From Methylobacterium sp. (lineage in GTDB: Bacteria; Pseudomonadota; Alphaproteobacteria; Rhizobiales; Beijerinckiaceae): a stretch of 64,000 nt of DNA. Where the stretch lies: positions 1 through 64,000 of the forward strand of contig PNLY01000011.1 of NCBI GenBank assembly GCA_013823325.1. The letters are read 5' to 3'. The notes below the pieces were generated by a model. That model made no database searches. It saw only the letters and a program-made list of their open reading frames with translations, and had not been told where the DNA came from. Below are positions 34,922 to 43,021 of this stretch, piece by piece. Within the stretch, counting starts at the first letter, position 1; the number at the start of each line of letters is the position of its first letter. The position numbers and the translations under genes were made by a program.

Positions 34922-35037
34922 GGATTATTTAGGAACTATGGAGTGATTGCGGCGCTTTGGTGCGGTTTCGAGGCGGGAGCCGATTTGGAGAAGCCGGCTG
35001 CGAGTCGCTGCGGCGGGTAGGGCGCAGGAGAAACTGA

Positions 35038-35499
35038 ATGACACGTCTGATCGCAATGCTTGCCCTGGCCGCCGGCGCGAGCCTGTCCGCAGCTCCGGCT
35101 CTGGCGCAGAGCGGTGCGCCGGCCGGGCGCCTGACCTGCACGATCGGGGCCGGCCTCGCCCAGGCCGTCGCCACGCAGAAGCCGCTCGATTGCCGGTTCC
35201 GGCCTCGGCGTGGGCCGCTGCAGACCTATACCGGGGTGATTCGCGGGTTCGGCCTCGACGCCAAGATGGTCGGGCGCAGCCTGCTCGCCTGGCGGGTCTA
35301 CGGCCCATACGCGCGCTCTCCCCTGGGCGTCCTCTCCGGCCCCTATGCCCGCAAGCCGGGCGAAGTCGCGCTGACCGGCAGCCATGACGGCGATGTCCGG
35401 CTGGTGCCGCGGGCCCTCCCCATCCAGCGCGGCGCCAATGTCGCCCTCGGCGTCACCGCCTTCGAGCTCAGCCTCGTCCGCTCGCCACGGCGACGCTGA
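35038..35499 (+). CDS. DUF992 family exported protein
   Basis: 153 residues. A signal peptide ends near ALA (residue 23). The mature part follows the DUF992 pattern: GRLTCTIGAGLAQAV with a Cys, then PLDCRFRPRRGPLQTYTGVI, then GLDAKMVGRSLLAWRVYGP and the NVALGVTAFEL ending. GGAGAA precedes the ATG. DUF992 proteins are periplasmic and widespread in Hyphomicrobiales, without a defined role. Its place amid EcfG-linked genes suggests stress regulation, but its own promoter match is imperfect. Confidence 0.85.
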   Translation: MTRLIAMLALAAGASLSAAPALAQSGAPAGRLTCTIGAGLAQAVATQKPLDCRFRPRRGPLQTYTGVIRGFGLDAKMVGRSLLAWRVYGPYARSPLGVLSGPYARKPGEVALTGSHDGDVRLVPRALPIQRGANVALGVTAFELSLVRSPRRR

Positions 35500-35583
35500 G
35501 CTGGATACTTACGTTTTCCTAACCATACCCAGCCAATTTGAGTTGAATTTGAAGGGTTCGAGGCGGACAATCCGGCTCAGAAC

Positions 35584-35609
35584 GGAACAAGGCCGACCAA
35601 GCAGGCGTT
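35584..35609 (+). promoter_or_regulatory. EcfG-type promoter of the single-domain response regulator
   Basis: GGAAC (35584-35588), 17 bases, CGTT (35606-35609), 39 bases before the GTG at 35649 and 66 before the ATG at 35676. Confidence 0.82.
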
Positions 35610-35648
35610 CATGAAGCTCACAAGCAGGCAACAGCTTGGGGTGTAGTC

Positions 35649-36035
35649 GTGAAGTTGGAAGGTGATCTGGGTCTCATGGCCGGTATTCGGGTCCTCATCG
35701 TCGAGGACGACCCCTTCATCGCGATGGATATCGAGAGTGCCCTGAGCGAAGAGCTCGGTGGCAACGCCGAGTTGATCGTGGTCGAATCGGTGTCCCAGGC
35801 GCGACGCGCCGCCGATCAGCCGCTCGACTGCGCTTTGCTCGATATCGACGTCGTCGGCGGCAAGACCTTCGCCGTCGCGGCCAGCCTGCGCGCCAAGGGC
35901 ACGCCGCTGGCGTTTGTCTCGGGATCTGCGCCGAGCGAGGTTCCGCCCGAACTGCGCGACGTGCGCTTCGTGCGCAAGCCGTTCTCGGCCGACGAGCTCG
36001 GCCGCTTCGTCTCCAAGGCCGTGAACAAGGGCTGA
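35649..36035 (+). CDS. Single-domain response regulator
   Basis: 128 residues from GTG 35649, or 119 from ATG 35676. It contains only a receiver domain: acidic pair Asp20/Asp21 (IVEDDPFIAMDIE), phosphorylation site Asp65 (LLDIDVVG) and Lys110 (VRKPF). The segment PLAFVSG before the last helix resembles the PFxFATGY motif of FAT GUY receivers such as SdrG, which relay phosphate in the general stress response, but it is not an exact match. It is driven by a consensus EcfG promoter and converges on a kinase gene 6 bases away. A phosphate-relay or sink role is likely. Confidence 0.85.
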   Translation: MKLEGDLGLMAGIRVLIVEDDPFIAMDIESALSEELGGNAELIVVESVSQARRAADQPLDCALLDIDVVGGKTFAVAASLRAKGTPLAFVSGSAPSEVPPELRDVRFVRKPFSADELGRFVSKAVNKG

Positions 36036-36041
36036 GGGCTA

Positions 36042-37430
36042 CTATTCGGCCGCTTCTTCCTCTGCCGGCTGCTCTCGTTTCGGGAAGGTGACGGCGACGC
36101 GGGTGCCGGGCCGCGCAGCGCCGGCCGACAGCGGCGCAATCTCCATATCGGCTCGCATGCTGCGCAGCAGCGCATTGATCACCGATTTGCCGAGCCCCGC
36201 CGTCTGCTGGTCCTCCGGCATGCCGATGCCATCATCTTCGACGGAGAGAACGAGATTCTCCTCGGGCGTGCGTGCCAGCCGGATCGTGATCTTGCCGGCG
36301 GCACCGTCTGGAAAGGCATGCTTGATCGCGTTGGTCACCAGCTCGTTGATGACGACGACAAAGGAGACGGCGTCGCGGCCGGGCAGGCGGATCGCGTCCA
36401 TCGCCAGTCCGATCTCGATCGGCTTGCCTTCCGCCGCCTTGCCGATCTCGGCCAGCAGGTCCTCCAGATAGGGCCGGGCCTCGATCTCGTCCGCCTCGAT
36501 GTCGAGCCGCAGGCGGCGCTGCCCCGCGGCGATCGCCTGGATGCGCGATTGCGCCTGGGCCAGCGCCTGCTTCACGGCAGGCTCGCGCGTCTGCCGGCTC
36601 TGGACGTTGAGCAGCGCCGAGACCATCGCCAAATTGTTGCCGACGCGATGGTTGACGTCGCGCAGCAGCGCCTCGATGCGCAGCCGCTCATTCTCGAGCT
36701 GGCGCGTGCGCTCGCCGACCTTGCGCTCCAGCTCGGCATTCGAACTCGACAGCGTGACGGCGCGTCGATGCCGCACCCGCAATTGCAGCCAGGCGGCGAA
36801 GCAGAGACCTGCGAGCGCGACCAGGATGCCGGCGCTGGCCAGGACACGGCGACGGGCCTCGCGACGGGTGCTGGCGGTGAGGCGGTGATTCTCCTCGAGC
36901 TGGATTTCGCCGACGATGTCGCGCAGCTCCTGGGTGAGGCGATTGCCGGCGCCGCGGCTCACCAGGGCAGTTGCTTCGCTGCGCTTGCCGGTGCGCATCA
37001 GCCCGACGGTCTCGGTCATCTCGGCGAGCTTGCGTGTGGTGACGGCGCGGGCCCGCTTCACCCGTTCGGTCTGGGTCGAACTGTAGGCGACGAGGCGTTC
37101 GATCTCATCCAGGCTCGGCAGCAACTTGGTATGGCTGTCGTTGTAGGGCTCGAGGTATTGCTCGTCGCCAGTGAGCAGGAAGCCGCGCTGCCCCGTCTCG
37201 GTATCGAGGACGTTGCTGAGGAAGCGTTCGCTGCGTTCACGGATGTCGATCGAGCGCGAGACCAGCTTCGAGGCCTCGTCGGCCTGGACGTTGATCCAGC
37301 CGGCGATCAGGACGGCGGCAGCGACCACGAGGATCGCGATCGCAGCCGAGGATGCGGTGTAGCGGCGCGTACCGAGCAAGGGCAGTCCCGGCGAGAGCCA
37401 GCGTGGACGGAGCTTCAGCTGGGCATTCAT
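36042..37430 (-). CDS. CHASE3 sensor histidine kinase (HisKA_2 type)
   Basis: 462 residues. A membrane segment (28-46), a CHASE3 sensor domain (about 50-190, with DTETGQRGFLLTGDEQYLEP), a second membrane segment (about 198-216) and a coiled coil lead to the phosphoacceptor DVNHRVGNNLAMVSALL (His261). The ATPase domain is intact: INELVTNAIKHAF (361-373), EDDGIGMPE and GLGKSVI. It is convergent with the single-domain regulator and probably phosphorylates it or PhyR. The intact ATPase contrasts with the kinase beside ecfG. Confidence 0.92.
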   Translation of the reverse strand: MNAQLKLRPRWLSPGLPLLGTRRYTASSAAIAILVVAAAVLIAGWINVQADEASKLVSRSIDIRERSERFLSNVLDTETGQRGFLLTGDEQYLEPYNDSHTKLLPSLDEIERLVAYSSTQTERVKRARAVTTRKLAEMTETVGLMRTGKRSEATALVSRGAGNRLTQELRDIVGEIQLEENHRLTASTRREARRRVLASAGILVALAGLCFAAWLQLRVRHRRAVTLSSSNAELERKVGERTRQLENERLRIEALLRDVNHRVGNNLAMVSALLNVQSRQTREPAVKQALAQAQSRIQAIAAGQRRLRLDIEADEIEARPYLEDLLAEIGKAAEGKPIEIGLAMDAIRLPGRDAVSFVVVINELVTNAIKHAFPDGAAGKITIRLARTPEENLVLSVEDDGIGMPEDQQTAGLGKSVINALLRSMRADMEIAPLSAGAARPGTRVAVTFPKREQPAEEEAAE

Positions 37431-37530
37431 TGCCGCCTTGAATAGACGCTGAAATCCGATCGCCCAAGGTAAAAAGACACGTTACCGCGAACCGGCTGCG
37501 GAAAGACCGCCGGCTCAGGGCGAATTCGAC

Positions 37531-37950
37531 CTAGGTTTCAGCGTCGTCGTCGCCTTGCGCGAATTGCCGTCCGAGGATGAGGCCGAGAAGCACCACGCCG
37601 CCGACCAATCCGGCGCGCCAGCCGAGCTTGCGGTTGCCGACCAGCGATGCCGCGATCGGCGCTGCCGCCACCGCGGCGGCGAGGCGCCGGTTCGGGCGCG
37701 GCCGGCTCTTCACATAGAGCGCGATGCCGAGCATCAGCAGTGACGCGAACAGCAGTCCCCCGGCGATCGACAGGCTGGCGGTGATCGCACCGTAATGCAG
37801 CGTCAGCACCGTATGCAGCGCATTCAGCGCATAGCCCACGGCGCCGGCCGCCAGCACGCCGGCCAGCATATAGAGCGCGACGACCGTGACGTTGCGGCGC
37901 ACGACGCCGCCGACCTCGCGCGTGACCAGACCGGTCAGCCCCCCCAGCAT
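37531..37950 (-). CDS. Holin-superfamily-like membrane protein (YqjE type)
   Basis: 139 residues with two clear membrane helices (about 24-46 and 56-80) and more hydrophobic stretches near residues 88-100 and 112-126. It starts 2 bases after the stop of the DUF883 gene. In enterobacteria yqjD (DUF883) and yqjE (holin superfamily) are also adjacent. The name is therefore supported by order and topology, not by strong motifs. It is probably transcribed from the EcfG promoter upstream of the DUF883 gene. Confidence 0.65.
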   Translation of the reverse strand: MLGGLTGLVTREVGGVVRRNVTVVALYMLAGVLAAGAVGYALNALHTVLTLHYGAITASLSIAGGLLFASLLMLGIALYVKSRPRPNRRLAAAVAAAPIAASLVGNRKLGWRAGLVGGVVLLGLILGRQFAQGDDDAET

Positions 37951-37952
37951 GG

Positions 37953-38315
37953 TCAGCGCGCCGACAGGAAGCCGACGAACAGCCCGACCGCGGCTGCCAG
38001 GCCGAGCGCCCGCAGGGGCCGCTCGCGGATCTCGCGGATTATCAGCTCTTCCAGGTCGCCGGCCTGCTCGCGCGCGATCTCTACCATTCGGTCGGTGTCG
38101 ACGCCGACCGATTTCAGCTTCTCGCTGACCGTCGCGGCGAGGTCCTCGGCGCCGCGCGCCACGCTGGCCTCGATCTCGTCCGCCTCGTCCTTGACGCGGC
38201 GGCCGGCGCGGCGCGCGCGCTCGGCGGTGTCCGAGGCGGCCTCAGCGACTTCGTCCTTGGCGCGTTTGACCGAGGCCGCGGCCTGTCGCTTTGCGGTGGA
38301 ACTGGTTGCGGCCAT
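37953..38315 (-). CDS. DUF883 (ElaB/YqjD) family membrane-anchored protein
   Basis: 120 residues from ATG 38315, with AAGGAGG upstream. A long charged helical region (residues 10-95, rich in Lys, Glu and Ala) is followed by the family ending RERPLRALGLAAAVGLFVGF, one C-terminal membrane helix. YqjD and ElaB anchor ribosomes at the membrane in stationary phase in E. coli. An EcfG promoter at 38376-38400 indicates stress induction here as well. Confidence 0.82.
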   Translation of the reverse strand: MAATSSTAKRQAAASVKRAKDEVAEAASDTAERARRAGRRVKDEADEIEASVARGAEDLAATVSEKLKSVGVDTDRMVEIAREQAGDLEELIIREIRERPLRALGLAAAVGLFVGFLSAR

Positions 38316-38375
38316 CAAACGCCTCCTTTGTACCGGCAATGAACGATGCCATGCCGAACGCATGGCGCAAAGCTC

Positions 38376-38400
38376 AACGCCTCAACCAGGCGAGGGTTCC
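38376..38400 (-). promoter_or_regulatory. EcfG-type promoter of the DUF883-holin pair
   Basis: On the minus strand GGAAC (38400-38396), 16 bases, CGTT (38379-38376), 61 bases before the DUF883 start. It lies in the short gap after polA. Confidence 0.82.
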
Positions 38401-38411
38401 CGGCCGTAAGG

Positions 38412-41400
38412 TTAGTGCGCCTCGTCCCAGTTGTCGGCTGCGCGCGCGTCGACGACGAGCGGCACCTTGAGCTGCACTGCCGGCTGCGGCGCCTCGACCA
38501 TGACCTTGCGGATCACCGGCAGGGCCGCCTCGACCTGGCCCTCCGGCACCTCGAAGACCAACTCGTCATGCACCTGCAGCAGCATGCGCGCATCGAGCTT
38601 GGCGGTGGCGAGCGCATCCTCCATGCGGATCATCGCCCGGCGGATGATGTCCGAGGCCGAGCCCTGGATCGGCGCGTTGATCGCCTGGCGCTCGACGAAG
38701 GCGCGCTCGGACGGATTCTTCGAGGCGACCGCCGGGAAATGGCAGACGCGGCCGAAGATCGTCTCGACCGCGCCCTTGGCGCGCACGGTGGTGCGGGCCT
38801 GGTCCATATAGTCGCGGATGCCGGGGAAGCGCTCGAAATACTTGCGGATATAGGCGCTGGCCTCCTCGCGGGAGATGCCGAGCTGATTGGCGAGGCCGAA
38901 GGCCGAAATCCCGTAGATGATGCCGAAATTGATCGCCTTGGCGCGCCGGCGCACCTCGCTCGGCATGCCCTGGACCGGCACGCCGAACATCTCGGAGGCC
39001 GTCATCGCATGGATGTCGACGCCATCGGCGAAGGCCTGCCTGAGCTGCGGAATGTCGGCCATGTGGGCGAGGATGCGCAGCTCGATCTGGCTATAGTCGG
39101 CCGAGACCAGCTTGTGGCCCTTCTCGGCGACGAAGGCGGTCCTGATCTTGCGGCCGGCCTCGGTGCGGATCGGGATGTTCTGCAGGTTCGGCTCGGAGGA
39201 GGAGAGCCGGCCCGTGGTGGTCGCAGCCAGGGCGTAGGACGTATGGACCCGGTGGGTTTGCGGGTTCACGTAAGTGGGCAGCGAGTCGGTATAGGTCGAT
39301 TTCAGCTTGGCGAGCTGGCGCCAGTCGAGGATGCGCGCCGGCAGTTCGTTGCCCTGTTCGGCAAGGTCCTCGAGCACGCCGGCGCCGGTCGCCCATTGCC
39401 CGGTCGCGGTCTTCTTGGCGCCGGGCAGGCCCATCTTGCCGAACAGGATGTCGCCGAGCTGCTTGGGGCTGCCGATTGTGAATTTCTCGCCGGCGAGCGT
39501 ATGGATCTCGTCCTCCAGCCGCGCCAGCGACTGGGCGAACTCGCCTGACAGTCGCGACAGGATCTGCCGGTCGATCGCGATGCCGCGCCGCTCCATCCTG
39601 ACCAGCACCGGCACGAGCGGGCGCTCCATCGTCTCGTAGACCGTGGTCTTGCGCTCGGAAACGAGGCGCGGCTTCAGCGCCAGCCAGAGCCTGAGCGTGA
39701 CGTCTGCATCCTCGGCGGCATAGGCGGTCGCCTTGTCGAGCGGCACCTTGTCGAAGGTGACCTGGCTCTTGCCGGTGCCGGCGACCTCCGAATAGGCGAT
39801 CGGCTTGTGGCCGAGATGCAGCTCGGAGAGCCGGTCCATGCCCTGCCCGCCATTGCCGGCATCGAGCGCATAGGAGATCAGCATGGTGTCGTCGATCGGG
39901 CCGACCTCGACGCCATGCCGATTGAACACGGCTATGTCGTATTTGAGGTTCTGCCCGATCTTGAGCACGCCGGGATCGGCGAGCAGCGGCTTCAGCTCGG
40001 TCAGCGCCTGGTCGAGCGGGATCTGGCCTTCGAGCAGGCCTGAATCGAACAACCCGTCGCCGGCGCGGTGCTGCAGTGGGATATAGCAGGCCTTGCCCGG
40101 CGCGACCGCGAGCGAGATGCCGATCAGGTCGGCCTGCATCACGTCGAGCGAATTGGTCTCGGTGTCGAGCGCGACCTGGCCGGCCTCATAGGCCCAGCCG
40201 ATCCAGCGCGAGAGGTCGGCGACCGTACGGACGCATTCGTAAGCGGAATGGTCGATCTTGGCCGTGATCGCCGCATCCTTGCGTGCTGCGGCGAGATCGG
40301 CCGGGCGCATCCAGCCATCGGCGGCGGGGGCAGCCTTGCCCTCGACCGTCGCGGCGGCCACCACGGTCGTGCCGCCATCTGTCGCGACCGCCACGGCCGC
40401 TCCAACGACCGGCGTGTCCGTCTCGGCATAGAGCGCCTTGAGCTCGGCGGCGCGGGCGCCGCCCGGGGCGAGGTCGGGATCGGCATCGATCGCGCCGACA
40501 TCGGCCTCATAGGCCTCGGCCGCGCGCTTGGTGATGGTGGTGAACTCCATCGCCTTGAGGAAGGCGATCAGCTTGGCTGGATCGGGCTGGTTCAGCGTCA
40601 GTTCGCCGACAGGCGTCTCGACCGGCACGTCCTCGACCAGCGTGACGAGCTTGTGCGAGATGCGGACCTTCTCGACCACCTCGGGGTTGGTCAGCGTCTC
40701 CCGGCGCTTGGGCTGCTTGATCTCGCCGGCGCGCTTCAGCAGCGTTTCGAGGTCGCCATACTCGCCGATCAGCTGCGCCGCCGTCTTGATGCCGATGCCG
40801 GGCGCGCCCGGGACATTGTCGGTGGCGTCGCCGGCGAGCGCCTGGACGTCGGTGACCTTGTCGGGCGTGACGCCGAAATATTCGACCACCTCGGGCTCGC
40901 CGATGCGCCGCTCCGGCCTGAAGCCGGCGCCCTTCTTGGCATCGCCGGAGGCCGGGTCGTACATGGCGACGCCCGGCCGCACGAGCTGCATCAGGTCCTT
41001 GTCGGCCGAGACGATCAGCACGTCGGCGCCGGCCTCGCGTGCCTGCCTGGCATAGGTCGCGATCAGGTCGTCGGCCTCGTAGATGTCCTGCTCGACCGGG
41101 ATCAGACCGAAGGCACGCACCGCATCGCGCATCAGCGGGAATTGCGGGATCAGGTCCGGCGGCGGATCGGAGCGGTTGCCCTTGTAGGCCGGGTAGATCT
41201 CCTTGCGGAAGGAGTTCTCACTCTTGTCGAAGACGATGGCGAGATGGGTCGGCTTCACCCCGAGCACGCCCTCGCGCACGAACTGGAACAGCTTCGTCGC
41301 GAACAATCGGACCGCGCCGGAGGGCAGCCCGTCCGAGCGGGCATTGTATTTCCGGTCCTGGTTGATCGACTGGAAATAGGCGCGGAAGATGAAGTTCGAG

Positions 41401-41456
41401 CCATCGACCAGGAAGAGGTGGTCGCCGGGCTTGAGCTGTGAGCTGTCGTTCGTCAT
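38412..41456 (-). CDS. polA: DNA polymerase I
   Basis: 1014 residues from ATG 41456 (a start four codons earlier is possible). The 5'-3' nuclease domain (1 to about 300) begins [16 protein letters not shown]. The 3'-5' exonuclease (about 390-600) has [11 protein letters not shown] and [12 protein letters not shown]. The polymerase domain has [13 protein letters not shown] (near residue 787), [14 protein letters not shown] and [11 protein letters not shown] (near 963). All three activities appear intact, unlike the Klenow-only forms of some species. It fills gaps in repair and removes Okazaki primers. Confidence 0.98.
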   Translation of the reverse strand: MTNDSSQLKPGDHLFLVDGSNFIFRAYFQSINQDRKYNARSDGLPSGAVRLFATKLFQFVREGVLGVKPTHLAIVFDKSENSFRKEIYPAYKGNRSDPPPDLIPQFPLMRDAVRAFGLIPVEQDIYEADDLIATYARQAREAGADVLIVSADKDLMQLVRPGVAMYDPASGDAKKGAGFRPERRIGEPEVVEYFGVTPDKVTDVQALAGDATDNVPGAPGIGIKTAAQLIGEYGDLETLLKRAGEIKQPKRRETLTNPEVVEKVRISHKLVTLVEDVPVETPVGELTLNQPDPAKLIAFLKAMEFTTITKRAAEAYEADVGAIDADPDLAPGGARAAELKALYAETDTPVVGAAVAVATDGGTTVVAAATVEGKAAPAADGWMRPADLAAARKDAAITAKIDHSAYECVRTVADLSRWIGWAYEAGQVALDTETNSLDVMQADLIGISLAVAPGKACYIPLQHRAGDGLFDSGLLEGQIPLDQALTELKPLLADPGVLKIGQNLKYDIAVFNRHGVEVGPIDDTMLISYALDAGNGGQGMDRLSELHLGHKPIAYSEVAGTGKSQVTFDKVPLDKATAYAAEDADVTLRLWLALKPRLVSERKTTVYETMERPLVPVLVRMERRGIAIDRQILSRLSGEFAQSLARLEDEIHTLAGEKFTIGSPKQLGDILFGKMGLPGAKKTATGQWATGAGVLEDLAEQGNELPARILDWRQLAKLKSTYTDSLPTYVNPQTHRVHTSYALAATTTGRLSSSEPNLQNIPIRTEAGRKIRTAFVAEKGHKLVSADYSQIELRILAHMADIPQLRQAFADGVDIHAMTASEMFGVPVQGMPSEVRRRAKAINFGIIYGISAFGLANQLGISREEASAYIRKYFERFPGIRDYMDQARTTVRAKGAVETIFGRVCHFPAVASKNPSERAFVERQAINAPIQGSASDIIRRAMIRMEDALATAKLDARMLLQVHDELVFEVPEGQVEAALPVIRKVMVEAPQPAVQLKVPLVVDARAADNWDEAH

Positions 41457-41537
41457 GGCCGGGACCATAGGGCTGCGCGCCGGGATGGTCTATTGTGCAA
41501 GCAGCAGTGCCCGCAAGAAGCTGTCAGGAGGAAATCG

Positions 41538-42203
41538 ATGAACGCCTATGTCACCATGCCGCTCGCCTTCCAGGGCCTGCCCGAGGAGGAGATGAAGGCA
41601 CAGGCGCTCAAGTTCCTGGAGACGATGAGGACGCGCCGCACGGTGCGCGATTATTCCGACAGGCCGGTGCCGCGCGAGGTGATCGAGGCGGCCGTCGCGA
41701 CCGCCGGCACGGCGCCCTCCGGCGCCAACCAGCAGCCCTGGACCTTCGTCTGCATTTCCGATCCCGAGCTCAAGACAAAGATTCGCGAGGGGGCGGAGGA
41801 AGAAGAGCGTGAATTCTATGCCGGCCGCGCCGGTGAGGAATGGCTCGGTGCGCTCGCCCATCTCGGCACCGACGAGCACAAGCCCTTCCTCGACACCGCG
41901 CCCTGGCTGATCGCGATCTTCGCCCAGCGCTGGGGCTATGACGCCGATGGCCGCAAGGTGAAGCACTACTATGTGCCGGAATCGGTCGGCATCGCCGCCG
42001 GCTTCCTGATCGCCTCGCTGCATCAGGCCGGCCTGGCGACGCTGACGCATACGCCGGCGCCGATGAACTTCCTCAACCAGCTCTGCGGCCGGCCCGACAA
42101 TGAGAAGGCGCTGATTCTGCTGGTCGTCGGCTATCCCGCGGAGGGCTGCGTCGTCCCGGCGATCGGCAAGAAGCCGCTGGAGGAGATCGCTAGTTTCCTC
42201 TGA
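41538..42203 (+). CDS. Nitroreductase family flavoprotein
   Basis: 221 residues from ATG 41538, behind AGGAGGAAATCG. The FMN-binding N-terminus reads [15 protein letters not shown] and the family motif [14 protein letters not shown] follows (about residues 55-70). Near residue 150 comes [20 protein letters not shown], and the end has GYPAEGC. The length and the [11 protein letters not shown] segment resemble the iodotyrosine-deiodinase-like branch. The substrate is unknown. It is divergent from polA and precedes the murU-addBA genes. Confidence 0.88.
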   Translation: MNAYVTMPLAFQGLPEEEMKAQALKFLETMRTRRTVRDYSDRPVPREVIEAAVATAGTAPSGANQQPWTFVCISDPELKTKIREGAEEEEREFYAGRAGEEWLGALAHLGTDEHKPFLDTAPWLIAIFAQRWGYDADGRKVKHYYVPESVGIAAGFLIASLHQAGLATLTHTPAPMNFLNQLCGRPDNEKALILLVVGYPAEGCVVPAIGKKPLEEIASFL

Positions 42204-42280
42204 GCTGTTGCCGCACTTGAGCAATCGCGCCGGCCATGGCTGATGTAGCAGTCTTGGCCGGCGGGAGATTCGTTCACGTC

Positions 42281-43015
42281 ATGCAGACCAGTTCGCCGCC
42301 GATCCGCCGGGCCATGGTGCTCGCCGCTGGGCTTGGCAAGCGCATGCGCCCGATCACCGATACGCTGCCGAAGCCGCTGGTGGCGATCGCCGGCAAGACC
42401 ATGCTCGACCATGCGCTCGACCGTCTGGCCGAGGCGGGGGTCGAGGAGGCCGTGGTCAATGTCCACTATCTCGCCGAGCAGATCGAGGCGCGCGTCGCCG
42501 GGCGCACGCGCCCGAAGATCGCCATCTCCGACGAGCGCGACGTCCTGCTCGAAACCGGCGGTGGCGTGAAGAAGGCGCTGCCGCTGCTCGGAGCGGAGCC
42601 CTTCTTCCACGTCAATTCCGACTCGCTCTGGAGCGAAACCGGCGCATCGAATCTCGCCGCCATGGCAGCCGCCTGGGATGCGGAGCGCATGGACATGCTG
42701 CTGCTGCTTGCCGAGCGCGAGAGCAGTGTCGGCTTCGATGGCGCCGGCGATTTCTTCCGCGACGAGGCCGGCATGCTGGCAAGGCGTGGAAAAGCAGCTG
42801 TTGCACCTTACGTCTATGCCGGCGTCGCGATCATCAAGCCCGAGCTTTTCGCCGATACGCCGGAGGGGCCTTTCTCGCTCAACCTGCTGTTCGATCGCTG
42901 CATCGCCAGGGGAACCCTCTTCGGTCACCTGCTCGACGGGCGCTGGCTCCATGTCGGCACGCCCGAGGCGATCCCGCTGGCGGAGCAGGCCTACGCCGCA
43001 CACCAGGGCGGGTGA
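42281..43015 (+). CDS. murU: MurU-like nucleotidyltransferase
   Basis: 244 residues from ATG 42281 (ATG 42236 is also in frame). The nucleotide-binding signature is AMVLAAGLGKRMRPITDTLP (about residues 12-31), with KPL after it. The metal-binding Asp is in FFHVNSDSLW. In cell-wall recycling MurU converts MurNAc-1-phosphate to UDP-MurNAc after the kinase AmgK. In many relatives an amgK-like gene lies directly upstream; here a nitroreductase is found instead. It is followed 6 bases later by addB. Confidence 0.85.
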   Translation: MQTSSPPIRRAMVLAAGLGKRMRPITDTLPKPLVAIAGKTMLDHALDRLAEAGVEEAVVNVHYLAEQIEARVAGRTRPKIAISDERDVLLETGGGVKKALPLLGAEPFFHVNSDSLWSETGASNLAAMAAAWDAERMDMLLLLAERESSVGFDGAGDFFRDEAGMLARRGKAAVAPYVYAGVAIIKPELFADTPEGPFSLNLLFDRCIARGTLFGHLLDGRWLHVGTPEAIPLAEQAYAAHQGG

Positions 43016-43021
43016 GCCGCG

